Origin: Anditalea andensis
GTDB lineage: Bacteria; Bacteroidota; Bacteroidia; Cytophagales; Cyclobacteriaceae
Direction of reading: 5' to 3'
DNA length: 64,000 bases
NCBI RefSeq assembly: GCF_000714815.1
Contig: NZ_JMIH01000014.1
Span: 186,001 to 250,000, forward strand
This document shows, one piece after another, positions 7,018 through 17,131 of this stretch. Positions within the stretch are counted from its first letter, which is position 1, and each line of letters begins with the position of its first letter. The notes beneath the pieces were generated by a model. The model saw only the letters and a program-made list of their open reading frames with translations, did no database searches and had not been told where the DNA came from. The position numbers were made by a program, and so were the translations under genes.

Positions 7018-8904
7018 ATGCCAAAACAGCTCCCCACATTATTACTTCTCCTTTTATTGTTCATAGGGCAAGAAAGTATCGCACAACGTGTTTCAGGTGC
7101 TGCTACTTTAAAAATCAATGATGAACTGGAAGAACGTATATTTCCCATTTCTCAACTGGAATTTTACGAAGATAAGACTAACAGCCTTGGTTTTAAAGAC
7201 ATTATCAAGCCGGATTTCCAAGATAAATTTAAAATCAACCCCACTTTTTCCAAAAGCAATTTTAATACAGACTATACCTACTGGGTAAAACTTTCACTGG
7301 AAAAGAACACCTTCAGTAAGAGATTGTGGATAATGGAATTTTACGATCAGACCATAGATAAAATAGCCCTTTATATCCCTGACGCAGAGAACAATTATAC
7401 TTATACTTTATTAGGGGATGCCTTACCCTTCAATGAGCGGAACCTTCGGCATAAAAACTTTGAAATTATCATAGACAATAACAGTGAAGGCATTTCAAAC
7501 TATTACATTAAAATAAATTCTTCCCAGAAAGCGGACATCCGTATTGCCATTCGCTCACTCAATAGATTTGTCTACTATGCCTTGAATGAATACTACATTT
7601 ATGGCATTTTTTATGGTATGATACTAATCATATCTTTGTACAATATCCTTGTTTTCTTTGCTGTAAAAGAAATCAAATACCTTTATTATACATTTTATCT
7701 ATTGAGTGTGGGGATATATGCCATGTGCATAGATGGTATAGCCTTCCAGTATCTTTGGCCCAGCTATCCGGAATGGAACCAGGTGGCCAATGGAATTTTC
7801 AGCTATGCCATCGTAGTATGGGCAGTATTGTTTTCCATGAAATTCTTAGCTACCAAAACCAGGGCACCGTGGATGCATAGTATGCTCAAATTAATTTTGG
7901 CCGCTAAGACTATTTTATTTGTTATAGGCATAGTATGGGACCCTTACTTTTTAGAAATCAGGTACTATGATGTAATCCCCTTCTTTTTCATTTTCTTTAC
8001 CAGCATCTACACCTGGATAAGCGGTTATAAAGCTGTTCGTTTTTTTGTAATAGCTTATGGGTGCTTATTTGTAGGTATGGGAATAAAGGTACTCAGTAAT
8101 GCAGCCATTATACAGCATTATACCTTAATCTATTACAGTCTCCATATCAGTTTTCTTATAGAAATGCTCCTGCTGACATTCGCCCTGGGTGACAGGATCA
8201 GAATATTGAAGGCCAATAGAGATAAAGCCCAAAAAAGGTCCTTTGAACAGATCAAAATTAACTATGCCTTAAAAGAGAAGGTAAATAAAGAATTAGAGCA
8301 CAAGGTAAAGGAAAGGACTGTAGAACTCGAACAAAAAAACAACCTGTTGGAATCCTACAATGCCAAACTCATTGAAAAAGATGAGGAAATAAAAAGAATC
8401 AATGCGCTGCTGGATAAGGACAACTGGAAATTGAAGAGTAATATCAAACAATCATTACAGGATAGACTTGATAACCATTCGCTTTCCTATGAAGAGTTTG
8501 TTAAAATATTCCCAGATACATCTGCCTGTTACAGATACTTGGAAGACCTAAAGTGGAACAAAACCTTTATATGCAGGAACTGCGGACATCACAAAGCATC
8601 CAAAGGCCCAAAACTCTTTTCTAAAAGGTGCAGTAAATGCGGTTATATAGAATCAGTAACCGCAGGCACTATTTTTCACGGCGTAAAATTCCCATTAGAA
8701 AAAGCATTCTATATCGTATACCTGGTCATTTCAAACCATCAGGTATATACGTTGGACCAAATGGCTTCTATTTTAGATCTAAGAAAAAATACAGTATGGA
8801 GTTTTAGAAAAAGAGTTACCGCCATCTTCGCTGACAAGCCTGCTTCTTCGCTTCAGTGGAAAGATATCCTTACGGACATAACACCTGTAAAACATGACAA
8901 CTAA
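7018..8904 (+). CDS. 7TM-DISM receptor fused to an IS1595-type transposase zinc ribbon
   Basis: 628 residues. Signal peptide (LLLLLLLFIGQESIAQ), then an extracellular 7TMR-DISMED2-type beta-sandwich (about 25-185; motifs YWVKLSL, LWIMEFYDQTIDKIALYIP), seven membrane helices (about 190-400), and a charged coiled coil (about 400-470). The C-terminus is not a kinase. It carries LSYEEFVKIFPDTSACYRYL then CRNC (Cys519, Cys522), CSKC (Cys538, Cys541), and ESVTAGTIFHGVKFPLEKAF with a helix-turn-helix-like end. This matches the N-terminal DNA-binding region of IS1595 transposases. No DDE catalytic domain follows, so it looks domesticated as a membrane-bound regulator. It lies 300 bases upstream of a susCD operon in the same direction, which it may control (inference). 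Confidence 0.85.
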   Translation: MPKQLPTLLLLLLLFIGQESIAQRVSGAATLKINDELEERIFPISQLEFYEDKTNSLGFKDIIKPDFQDKFKINPTFSKSNFNTDYTYWVKLSLEKNTFSKRLWIMEFYDQTIDKIALYIPDAENNYTYTLLGDALPFNERNLRHKNFEIIIDNNSEGISNYYIKINSSQKADIRIAIRSLNRFVYYALNEYYIYGIFYGMILIISLYNILVFFAVKEIKYLYYTFYLLSVGIYAMCIDGIAFQYLWPSYPEWNQVANGIFSYAIVVWAVLFSMKFLATKTRAPWMHSMLKLILAAKTILFVIGIVWDPYFLEIRYYDVIPFFFIFFTSIYTWISGYKAVRFFVIAYGCLFVGMGIKVLSNAAIIQHYTLIYYSLHISFLIEMLLLTFALGDRIRILKANRDKAQKRSFEQIKINYALKEKVNKELEHKVKERTVELEQKNNLLESYNAKLIEKDEEIKRINALLDKDNWKLKSNIKQSLQDRLDNHSLSYEEFVKIFPDTSACYRYLEDLKWNKTFICRNCGHHKASKGPKLFSKRCSKCGYIESVTAGTIFHGVKFPLEKAFYIVYLVISNHQVYTLDQMASILDLRKNTVWSFRKRVTAIFADKPASSLQWKDILTDITPVKHDN

Positions 8905-9204
8905 AAATCTATTCATAAGCCAAGCAATAATGTCAATACCGGTTTACCACCCTTATAGTATTGAAGTGCAATTTTAATACATAAAATGTCTGGTATGATG
9001 TTTAAAATGGGTTTTTATATGATATAGATGCGTGATTTTTAGAATGAATTTTACGTTAAAAAGCAGGTATTTTTAACCATAATTTTAATATTTTGTAACA
9101 CTATCATGATTCTTTCCACTAAATTTTCAACTCTAATACAAATCACTCGCAAACGATTGTAACCTGAGAAAATTTAACCCAATTTAAACATTAATCTTAT
9201 TAGG
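8905..9204 (+). promoter_or_regulatory. Leader region of the second PUL with candidate operators
   Basis: No gene in these 300 bases. Two candidate protein-binding sites are visible: an inverted repeat GTTAAAAA, seven bases, TTTTTAAC (9055-9077), and a LacI-like CAAACGATTG (9150-9159) with an AAACGNTT core. Either could be the target of the membrane regulator upstream or of a distant LacI-type protein. I could not fix a convincing -33/-7 pair here. Confidence 0.4.
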
Positions 9205-12200
9205 ATGAAAAATCATTTATCTTTCAGAAGCAGCACACCATGCGCTACCCATGCATGTGGTCCGCATCTAAAATGGCTTATAATTTTAAGCTTGTTTATC
9301 CTTTCTTCCTCCAAGCTACATGCTCAGCAGGTGACGGTATCCGGAAGGGTACTAGACCAGGGAGGAGAAACTATCCCAGGGGTAAATATCCTAGAAAAAG
9401 GCACCCAAAATGGAACTGTCTCCAATATGGATGGCGAATTTACCCTGTCTGTGGCCTCTCCACAATCGGTGTTAGTGATATCATTCATTGGCTTTACCAC
9501 TCAGGAAACAGTGATCGGGGACCGTAGCCGGCTGGAGATTATCCTCGGAGAGGATACCAGAACCCTTGATGAAGTAGTGGTAATCGGATATGGTACCCAG
9601 CGTGAGCAGGACAGAATATCCGCTATCACTACCGTGAGGTCTGAAGACATCGTCCGTACCCCTGCTACCAATGCCATGCAATCGCTACAGGGACGTGTGG
9701 CTGGTGTGCAGATAGTCAGCAGTGGTGCACCGGGTGCCTCTCCGACCGTAAGGGTAAGAGGTGTAGGTTCTTTTGAAGGAGGAGCAGCTCCTCTGTATGT
9801 AGTAGACGGGATGTTTTTTGAAAACATAGACTTTTTGAATCCAAACGATATAGAAACACTTTCTGTACTGAAGGATGCATCAGCAGCAGCTATATATGGC
9901 GTGAGAGCTGCCAATGGTGTAGTCCTGATAGAAACTAAATCAGGAAATTATAACCAAGCTCCGGAAATAGTATATGATGGCTACTACGGCGTTCAAAATC
10001 CTCAGAATGTATTGAAAATGGCGAATTCCCAGCAATATGCCAATTATGTGAATGAACTGGGCAGTGCGGCAGACACCCAGTTTCTCAACAATGCCATACA
10101 GCGGTATGGTAGAAGCAGGATAGATCCCAATATACCCGATGTGAATACTGACTGGTATGGTGAAATTATGAGTCCGGCCTCTATCCAGAACCATTCGCTC
10201 ACATTTAACGGTGGCGGGGATAGAACCAGATACTCGATAGGTGGTAGCTATTTTGAGCAAAACGGCCTTATGAATGAGAGAAGAAATGATTATAAGCGGC
10301 TTAATTTCCGTGTAAGGTTAGATGCTGACCTTAAAGACTGGATCACAGTAGGAGGAAATTTAAACATCAGTACAGCTCAGCGACACAATGCAGATGACGG
10401 AGCGTGGTTTAGGGCATATCATACGGTTCCCATTATCCCTAAATATGATGAAAGAAATACTGCAGCCACTCCGGTACCCTTCCCGCTATCCAATGCCCAA
10501 CAGGTAGGCTACAGAGGAAATCAAAATCCTTTTTATAGTATTCTTTTTGGCGATAACAGAAATAACATCGGCAAAATATTGGGTAACTTTTATACTGAAC
10601 TAGAGCTCATACCTAACAAACTTACTTTCAGAACAGCCTATAATTACAATATTGAACAAATTAATGCTAGATCTGTGTCGTTTGGATATAATGATGGCGT
10701 TACCCAAAACCAATCATCTTTAAGAAGAGAAAATGTTACCCGGTTTAATCAGATTTGGGATAATTTTCTTACTTACAATGAAATTATAGGCAGGCATAAT
10801 TTTACCGCTGTATTAGGACAATCCTATAGAAGTGAAACTTTCGAATCTTTAATAGCCAGAGGAGAAGGTATAAATCCTGAACCTCATATGGGCAATGAGC
10901 AATTTTGGTATCTTAATAACGCCACCAATATTGATTTAAACGGTGTAAATGATGGTGGAGCCAGGTTATTTTTCCAGTCCTATTTTGCTAGAATAGCCTA
11001 TAATTTCGATGACCGCTACCTGCTATATGGTACCGTCAGAAGAGATGGTAATAATAAATTTCAGCAGAAATGGGGAAATTTTGCTACTATAGGTGCGGGC
11101 TGGGTACTCTCATCAGAGGATTTCTTCAATGTGCCAGGCATAGATTTTTTAAAATTAAGGGCTTCATGGGGACAATTGGGCAATGATGCCATTAATCCAT
11201 CCGTAGGGGTACCTACTTTGCAGGAAAATAACCTTGCTATCAACGATGTCTTTGTGATCGGCAGACGGCTAAACCCTACCTTTGACCTGATTGATAGATG
11301 GGAAACTACAGTAGAATCCAATTTTGGTATAAATGCCCTGTTTTTTGATGAACGGCTTTCCTTGGAAGCTGATTATTTTATCCGCGATACCCGTAATCTG
11401 GCAGTAAGCATCATCCCTCCAGTATTCAGAGCTACAGAACGCAGAAGTGTAGGAGAGATAAGGAATGAAGGCCTGGAAGTAGCGGTAAGTTGGGAAACTA
11501 GGGTAAACAATGATTTTTCCTATCGCATCGGGGCCAATATTACAACCCTGAAAAACACAGTGCTTAATTTAGGTGGGCCGTCCCATTTAGATGCAGGATC
11601 GGCTGACTTCAGGCAGCGGTCTATCGTAGGCCAACCATTTATGGCATTCTATGGCTACGAAGTAGCAGGTGTTTTTCAAAATGAAGCACAAATCGAAAAT
11701 AGTGGCTATACCCCATCCTTTATAGAGGACAATAGGCTACAGCCTGGAGATTTTATTTTCAAAGACCAAAATGGAGACGGCATCATCAATGATGAAGACC
11801 GCGTGGTATTGGGTTCTTTCTTGCCGACCATGACTTATGGGGTAAATGGTGGATTTAGATATAAAGGTTTTGACTTTTCATTTCTGATCCAAAGCCAAAG
11901 AGGACACAGTATACTAAACAGAAAAAGAGGTGAGCTGAAATTTACCAATGATACCAACCTGGATGCGGATTTGATAAATAATCTTTGGAGAGGAGAAGGT
12001 ACATCCAACATTTATCCGTCAGCATCAGGTCTAAGAAGAGGCTGGAATCAGAATATGAGCAGTTATTTTATAGAAGATGGCTCTTTTTTCAGAATCCAAA
12101 ATGTGCAGCTTGCCTATTCATTCATTGACCGGAATTTACTAGGCTATCCAATGCCGGCTACCAGGGTCACCTTTACCGCTGAGCGACCGCTTACGCTGTT

Positions 12201-12300
12201 CAATTATAACGGTTTCAACCCAGAGGTTTCCGATGGTATCGATAGACAGACTTATCCGATCCCAGCTATCTATACCGTGGGTTTAAATGTTACCTTTTAA
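9205..12300 (+). CDS. SusC/RagA family TonB-linked outer-membrane transporter
   Basis: 1031 residues. An extended N-terminus leads to a hydrophobic signal (WLIILSLFILSSSKLHAQQ). Next come the carboxypeptidase-regulatory-like domain (SGRVLDQGGETIPGVNILEK), the plug (SLQGRVAGVQIVSSGAPGAS; APLYVVDGMFFENIDFLNP; VLKDASAAAIYGVRAANGV) and a beta-barrel ending in VGLNVTF. It should import oligosaccharides released at the surface by the GH144-type enzymes encoded downstream. The next gene, susD, starts 19 bases after its stop. Confidence 0.97.
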   Translation: MKNHLSFRSSTPCATHACGPHLKWLIILSLFILSSSKLHAQQVTVSGRVLDQGGETIPGVNILEKGTQNGTVSNMDGEFTLSVASPQSVLVISFIGFTTQETVIGDRSRLEIILGEDTRTLDEVVVIGYGTQREQDRISAITTVRSEDIVRTPATNAMQSLQGRVAGVQIVSSGAPGASPTVRVRGVGSFEGGAAPLYVVDGMFFENIDFLNPNDIETLSVLKDASAAAIYGVRAANGVVLIETKSGNYNQAPEIVYDGYYGVQNPQNVLKMANSQQYANYVNELGSAADTQFLNNAIQRYGRSRIDPNIPDVNTDWYGEIMSPASIQNHSLTFNGGGDRTRYSIGGSYFEQNGLMNERRNDYKRLNFRVRLDADLKDWITVGGNLNISTAQRHNADDGAWFRAYHTVPIIPKYDERNTAATPVPFPLSNAQQVGYRGNQNPFYSILFGDNRNNIGKILGNFYTELELIPNKLTFRTAYNYNIEQINARSVSFGYNDGVTQNQSSLRRENVTRFNQIWDNFLTYNEIIGRHNFTAVLGQSYRSETFESLIARGEGINPEPHMGNEQFWYLNNATNIDLNGVNDGGARLFFQSYFARIAYNFDDRYLLYGTVRRDGNNKFQQKWGNFATIGAGWVLSSEDFFNVPGIDFLKLRASWGQLGNDAINPSVGVPTLQENNLAINDVFVIGRRLNPTFDLIDRWETTVESNFGINALFFDERLSLEADYFIRDTRNLAVSIIPPVFRATERRSVGEIRNEGLEVAVSWETRVNNDFSYRIGANITTLKNTVLNLGGPSHLDAGSADFRQRSIVGQPFMAFYGYEVAGVFQNEAQIENSGYTPSFIEDNRLQPGDFIFKDQNGDGIINDEDRVVLGSFLPTMTYGVNGGFRYKGFDFSFLIQSQRGHSILNRKRGELKFTNDTNLDADLINNLWRGEGTSNIYPSASGLRRGWNQNMSSYFIEDGSFFRIQNVQLAYSFIDRNLLGYPMPATRVTFTAERPLTLFNYNGFNPEVSDGIDRQTYPIPAIYTVGLNVTF

Positions 12301-12319
12301 CCAATAAGCTACTAAAGTC

Positions 12320-13837
12320 ATGAAAATTATAAATTATTTAAAATATACGCTGGCTATGATATTGGCTTTTTCAGTTACCATATCATGTGATATGCTGGAT
12401 GAGCCACTTCAAAATCAGGTCATCGCAGAAGAAACTGATTATAGCCAATCCAGTAATATGATCCTGATGCTCTATGGCGCATATGGTGAACTCTACCGGT
12501 CTCAATGGGAATCACATGCCCTCTATGCTGTTCGCGGTGATGATGTCACCGCTGCCGGTGACCAGCTTCCACTGATAGAATCAGATCAATTCAGATATGA
12601 CAGGAATTTTTGGATGTATAATTCTGTATGGCTAAACCTATATACAGATTTACTCTACTGGCAGGGAGCAATGGAAGAAATCAGAAAATACCAGGAAGCG
12701 GGGGCCAATCCAGCGAATGCGGAGCAATTTATCGCTGAAATCAAAGTGATGACCGGACTCGAACTCATTCAACTGGCCCGTATGTGGGGGGCTATCTTAA
12801 TTCCCAACAGTTCTCAGCCAAGTGAATTGTTTAACCTGGAATTATCCTCCTATGATCAGGTTATGCAATATGTATCTGCCCTGATGGATGAAGCCATTCC
12901 CGCATTGCCTAACGTGCATCCCCGTGACCGTTCGGATGTGAGGGGCGGCATCACCCGTGGTGCTGCGCTTGCCGTGAAAGCAATGGCAAACCTAGAACTT
13001 CGCAATTACCCAGCAGTGGCAGAAGCTACAGGTTTGGTCATCAGCAGCAACCAGTATACCTTAGAGCCTAATTATTATCAATTATTTAAAATACCGGGAA
13101 AGTTAAATAGGGAAAACATATTTGAATTCCAATATTCTGATTTTGGTACCGGTACGGGCACCATTACCAATTATCCATTTGCTACATATGGCCCTGCTTC
13201 GTGGACCCCTGCTGTACCGGGAGCATCTAATGGATGGGGATTTTTCGCCCCTTCTACCAAATATATCAAGTTTATGCTCGATAGAGGAGAGCAGGAAAGA
13301 TTACAGACTACGGTTTTGTTTACCCCCGACGGTATAGCTGAAATTCAGTCAGACCCAGCCTATGCTACCCTGCCCGCCTGGCTAACCAATACCACACCAG
13401 ATGGTGACAGATTTAATAACCATCCCAGATACAATTTCTTAAGTGGTAAGCACTATTTGCCTTCTACGCAATTGACTCCTGGAAGATTTGGTTATGGGTC
13501 CAACAAAAACTTTACCGTCATCAGGTATTCTGAAATATTGCTTATGCATGCTGAAGCCATCGTAAACGGAGCAAGCAGTGGTGTACTTTCTGCAGATGAT
13601 GCGGTTAACCTGGTGAGAAACAGGGTGGGCCTCGCTTCACTTTCAGGAGTGACGTTGGACAATGTGCTCGATGAAAAGTACGCTGAATTTGGTATGGAGC
13701 TGGGCGTCAGGTTCTATGATCTGATGCGCTATGACAGGGGCCAGGAGCTGAATTTCGAAGGAAGAAACTTTTCAACAGAAAATCACAGGTTCTTACCATA
13801 CCCTCTGGAGCAAGTAAATATCCTGCCACAGCTATAA
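12320..13837 (+). CDS. SusD/RagB family nutrient-binding outer-membrane lipoprotein
   Basis: 505 residues with an N-terminal lipoprotein signal (MILAFSVTISCD, lipobox Cys23). C-terminal SusD blocks are present: VIRYSEILLMHAEAIVNGAS and EKYAEFGMELGVRFYDLMRY. The N-terminal TPR-like part includes MTGLELIQLARMWGAILIPN. It partners the SusC encoded 19 bases upstream and should bind the substrate glycan of this locus at the cell surface. Confidence 0.94.
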   Translation: MKIINYLKYTLAMILAFSVTISCDMLDEPLQNQVIAEETDYSQSSNMILMLYGAYGELYRSQWESHALYAVRGDDVTAAGDQLPLIESDQFRYDRNFWMYNSVWLNLYTDLLYWQGAMEEIRKYQEAGANPANAEQFIAEIKVMTGLELIQLARMWGAILIPNSSQPSELFNLELSSYDQVMQYVSALMDEAIPALPNVHPRDRSDVRGGITRGAALAVKAMANLELRNYPAVAEATGLVISSNQYTLEPNYYQLFKIPGKLNRENIFEFQYSDFGTGTGTITNYPFATYGPASWTPAVPGASNGWGFFAPSTKYIKFMLDRGEQERLQTTVLFTPDGIAEIQSDPAYATLPAWLTNTTPDGDRFNNHPRYNFLSGKHYLPSTQLTPGRFGYGSNKNFTVIRYSEILLMHAEAIVNGASSGVLSADDAVNLVRNRVGLASLSGVTLDNVLDEKYAEFGMELGVRFYDLMRYDRGQELNFEGRNFSTENHRFLPYPLEQVNILPQL

Positions 13838-13873
13838 GGTAACAAAGTGATAAATTTTAGACAAAATCAAATC

Positions 13874-14956
13874 ATGAGAAAATCAAATATATTTAATCTA
13901 GTGATGTCCCTGATGATCTTTAGCTGTTCAGCCAGCTATATAGATGAAATCATACCCATTGATGCAGGTCCTGACATGGAAGATCCTGAAATCAACATCA
14001 ATTTTCCTACCTCTGGAACTCAGATCAGAGTACCTGAAGATGAGACTCCCATCAACATTGACTTTGAAGTAAGAGACGATATAGAAATCCAGTCCATCAG
14101 AATACTTTTAAATCAAACTGAGATAGCTTCATTCACTGATTTCTTAGATTATAGACGTGTTATCTTGGTACATCGTCACGAAAATTTGGGAAACGGCCCC
14201 CATATCCTCACCATAGAGGCGGTAGATATAGCGGGTAAGCTCAGCTCAGAAACTGTAAATTTTGAAAAAGTGGAGCCATATACGCCTGTATATGAAAATG
14301 AAGTTTTCTATTTACCGTTTGACGGAGATGTCATGGAACTGATCAGCACACAGAATGCCTCCATACAGGGAAGTCCCACTTTTGTAAACGGAATCTCCGG
14401 CAGAGCCTATCAAGGTACCGCCAATGCCTATCTGACCTTTCCTACTGCAGGTTTGCTTCATGAAGAATTCAGTGCGGTATTTTGGTATAAGGTAAATGCG
14501 TCGCCAAATAGAGCAGGGATCTTGACCATAAGCCCACCTGATACAAACAATCCTGAAAATATGAATAATAGAACCAGCGGTTTTAGATTGTTTAGAGAAG
14601 CTGCTGGCAGCATGCAGCGAATCAAATTAAATGTAGGTAATGGCAGTGCAGACAATTGGTTTGATGGCGGAGCTGCAGCTGACATAAATCCTGCAGCGGG
14701 TGAATGGGTCCATGTAGCCATTACCCTCACCCAAACAACTGCAGCTGTATATATAAATGGGCTTCCCGTAAGTCAGGGAACCTTTCCAGGTGTAGACTGG
14801 ACTGGCACCAACTTACTATCCATTGGTTCAGGCGCTCCTCGGTTTACAGAATGGGGGCACTTATCAGATGCAAGTGCAATAGATGAACTAAGGCTATTTA
14901 GCAAAGCACTTTCTGCCCAGGAGATCTTGGGCATCATGCAGACCGAAAGACCTTAA
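13874..14956 (+). CDS. LamG (concanavalin A-like) domain lipoprotein, probable surface glycan-binding protein
   Basis: The start is placed at MRKSNIFNLVMSLMIFSC, which gives a proper lipoprotein signal with lipobox Cys18; an ATG nine codons upstream is also possible. Residues about 35-140 look like an Ig-like beta-sandwich (IEIQSIRILLNQTEIASF; GPHILTIEAVDIAGK). Residues about 150-355 match a LamG/concanavalin A-like lectin domain (FYLPFDGDVMEL; EEFSAVFWYKVNAS; EWVHVAITLTQTTAAVYING; AIDELRLFSKALSAQEI). Its place between susD and the glucanases is that of a surface glycan-binding protein. It could instead be a spacer or enzyme-anchoring lipoprotein; no catalytic residues are apparent. Confidence 0.75.
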   Translation: MRKSNIFNLVMSLMIFSCSASYIDEIIPIDAGPDMEDPEININFPTSGTQIRVPEDETPINIDFEVRDDIEIQSIRILLNQTEIASFTDFLDYRRVILVHRHENLGNGPHILTIEAVDIAGKLSSETVNFEKVEPYTPVYENEVFYLPFDGDVMELISTQNASIQGSPTFVNGISGRAYQGTANAYLTFPTAGLLHEEFSAVFWYKVNASPNRAGILTISPPDTNNPENMNNRTSGFRLFREAAGSMQRIKLNVGNGSADNWFDGGAAADINPAAGEWVHVAITLTQTTAAVYINGLPVSQGTFPGVDWTGTNLLSIGSGAPRFTEWGHLSDASAIDELRLFSKALSAQEILGIMQTERP

Positions 14957-15030
14957 AATCAATCAACATTTGTAGAATTTGGGACTTGGATCACATCCTA
15001 GTCCCAAATTCACATTATACTCTAACTAGG

Positions 15031-16992
15031 ATGAGAAAAGCATTACTTCCAGCTCTCATATTTATTTCATTTTTGAGCTGTAATCAGATAGAGGATGATG
15101 GGCCCGATCTGGTCCTACTAAGTGCAGCAGTAGGGCAAATCGTATTAAGTTCAGAAGGCCCATCCACTGATCATGTGCCCATGGACCGTCCAATCAATCT
15201 TAATTTTTCTGAAGCCTTAGATCCAGCTACAGTTGAAAATGCACTTACCCTGTACAGAAATGAAGAAAAAATAAGCATTTCTATCAATCTCATCTCAGGA
15301 AACCGAACAATCCTGGTCTATCCCAATGGTGCATTATCCCAAAATTCATCCTACAAACTGATAATTTCCAGTAGCCTGAAAAATGCTAAAGGAGGCAGCT
15401 TTGCAGGTCAAGAAATCAGTTTCAGTACACTGCCCGGAAATCTTGAGATCCTCTCCCTGACCATAACCCATGCCGATGAAACATTAGCTGGAAGAATAGT
15501 AAATGTGCCTTTGGACTTTACCATGATCATCGATTTCTCTGATCCTATCGATACAGAATCATTTAGAACTGCCAGCAGCATGACCGGTACAGAGGTGCCA
15601 GCGCTCCACTTCACCTTTGAAAATGAACATAAAAGAGCCATAATCACCGGTAGTGGCCCCTTGCAATACTTAAGAAAATATCAATTTAACCTAGCCAATA
15701 CCCTTAAGGGAGCAGATGGAGGTAGTTTTACCGGTTTAAATAGGGCTTTCTTTACCAGATTAGATGATTCGCCAAAATTCCCCGTCATTGCAGAAGAAGA
15801 ACTATTAACAAAAGTTCAGCAACAGACATTCCGCTATTTTTGGGATTTTGCCCATGAGCATAGCGGCATGGCCAGAGAAAGAAATACGTCCGGCAGCCTG
15901 GTAACGGTAGGTGGAAGTGGTTTTGGAGTGATGGCGATAATAGTAGGCATAGAAAGGGGATTTATTACCCGGCAGCAGGGAGTGGAAAGATGGGCCAGGA
16001 TAGTAGATTTTCTAGGAACAGCTGATCGTTTCCATGGGGTATGGCCGCATTGGCTGGATGGATCAAACGGAAGCACTGTCCCATTTAGCACCTTGGATGA
16101 TGGTGGAGATCTGGTGGAAACCGCTTTTATGATACAGGGGCTACTTACTGTCAAGGCATACCTTGATGCTGCTGTTCCATCTGAAAAATATATTATCGAT
16201 AAAATAAATACCCTCTGGCATGAAGTAGAATGGGACTGGTATACACGGGGCGGACAGGATGTACTATACTGGCACTGGTCACCTGCCCACGAATGGCAAA
16301 TGAACCTCCCTATCAGAGGATATAATGAATCCCTCATCGTATATGTGCTGGCAGCTTCCTCTCCTACCTATCCCATAGATAAATCAGTCTATGAAAAAGG
16401 TTGGGCAAGAGACGGAGCCATTAAAAACGGGCAATCTTACTATCAGCACCTATTGCCTTTGGGAGAATCATATGGTGGACCACTGTTTTTCGCCCACTAT
16501 TCTTATCTCGGCCTAGATCCCCGGAACCTTAAAGACCAATACGCTAACTATTGGGAACAAAACCGGAACCATACCCTAATCCACCAGGCTCATGCCATCA
16601 GTAATCCATCAGGATATGTAGGATACAGTGAAGAGAGCTGGGGATTTACTGCCAGTGATAACCATGAGGGTTATGCTGCTCACGCTCCTAACTATGATAA
16701 GGGGGTAATTACGCCAACTGCAGCACTTTCCTCGTTCCCCTATACGCCAGAGGAATCTATGAAAGCTTTAAAGTTTTTCTACTTTAAATTAGGAGATAGG
16801 CTTTGGGGGGAGTATGGATTTTATGATGCCTTTAATCCAACCGAAGAATGGTATGCTTCATCGTACTTGGCTATAGATCAAGGTCCAATCATCCTGATGA
16901 TAGAAAATCACAGGACAGCTTTGCTATGGCGATTATTCATGCAGGATATCGAAGTGAAAGAAGGTTTGGAAAAACTTCAATTCAACTATTAA
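15031..16992 (+). CDS. GH144-type endo-beta-1,2-glucanase with N-terminal Ig-like domains (lipoprotein)
   Basis: Start at MRKALLPALIFISFLSC, giving a lipobox; the upstream in-frame ATG at 14986 adds 15 non-signal residues. Two SbsA/Big_5-like Ig domains follow (MDRPINLNFSEALDPATVEN; VPLDFTMIIDFSDPIDTESF). From about residue 250 comes the glycoamylase-like (alpha/alpha)6 domain: QQTFRYFWDFAHEHSGMARE, VGGSGFGVMAIIVGIERGFI, GVWPHWLDGSNG, GGDLVETAFMIQGLL, YLAIDQGPIILMIENHR. In characterised Bacteroidota proteins this family (GH144) cuts linear beta-1,2-glucan to sophoro-oligosaccharides. The lipobox suggests a surface enzyme acting before SusC import. A second paralogue is encoded two genes downstream. 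Confidence 0.85.
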   Translation: MRKALLPALIFISFLSCNQIEDDGPDLVLLSAAVGQIVLSSEGPSTDHVPMDRPINLNFSEALDPATVENALTLYRNEEKISISINLISGNRTILVYPNGALSQNSSYKLIISSSLKNAKGGSFAGQEISFSTLPGNLEILSLTITHADETLAGRIVNVPLDFTMIIDFSDPIDTESFRTASSMTGTEVPALHFTFENEHKRAIITGSGPLQYLRKYQFNLANTLKGADGGSFTGLNRAFFTRLDDSPKFPVIAEEELLTKVQQQTFRYFWDFAHEHSGMARERNTSGSLVTVGGSGFGVMAIIVGIERGFITRQQGVERWARIVDFLGTADRFHGVWPHWLDGSNGSTVPFSTLDDGGDLVETAFMIQGLLTVKAYLDAAVPSEKYIIDKINTLWHEVEWDWYTRGGQDVLYWHWSPAHEWQMNLPIRGYNESLIVYVLAASSPTYPIDKSVYEKGWARDGAIKNGQSYYQHLLPLGESYGGPLFFAHYSYLGLDPRNLKDQYANYWEQNRNHTLIHQAHAISNPSGYVGYSEESWGFTASDNHEGYAAHAPNYDKGVITPTAALSSFPYTPEESMKALKFFYFKLGDRLWGEYGFYDAFNPTEEWYASSYLAIDQGPIILMIENHRTALLWRLFMQDIEVKEGLEKLQFNY

Positions 16993-17131
16993 GACTATAT
17001 TATAACATATTTAACTGATTTTCAGATAGAAAGTATCAGAAACTAATATCTATTATTAGAAATATTACTCATTATGAATTAGTAAAAAAAATAAAAGAAA
17101 TGCTTCATATTTCACTACACCCAAAATTAAA

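Noticed and set aside
9501-9914. Long minus-strand frame within susC
   Set aside because: Antisense shadow of a strongly conserved SusC plug domain; no independent motif.
15834-16337. 167-codon minus-strand frame within the first GH144-type gene
   Set aside because: Shadow of the catalytic domain; no start context and no family match.
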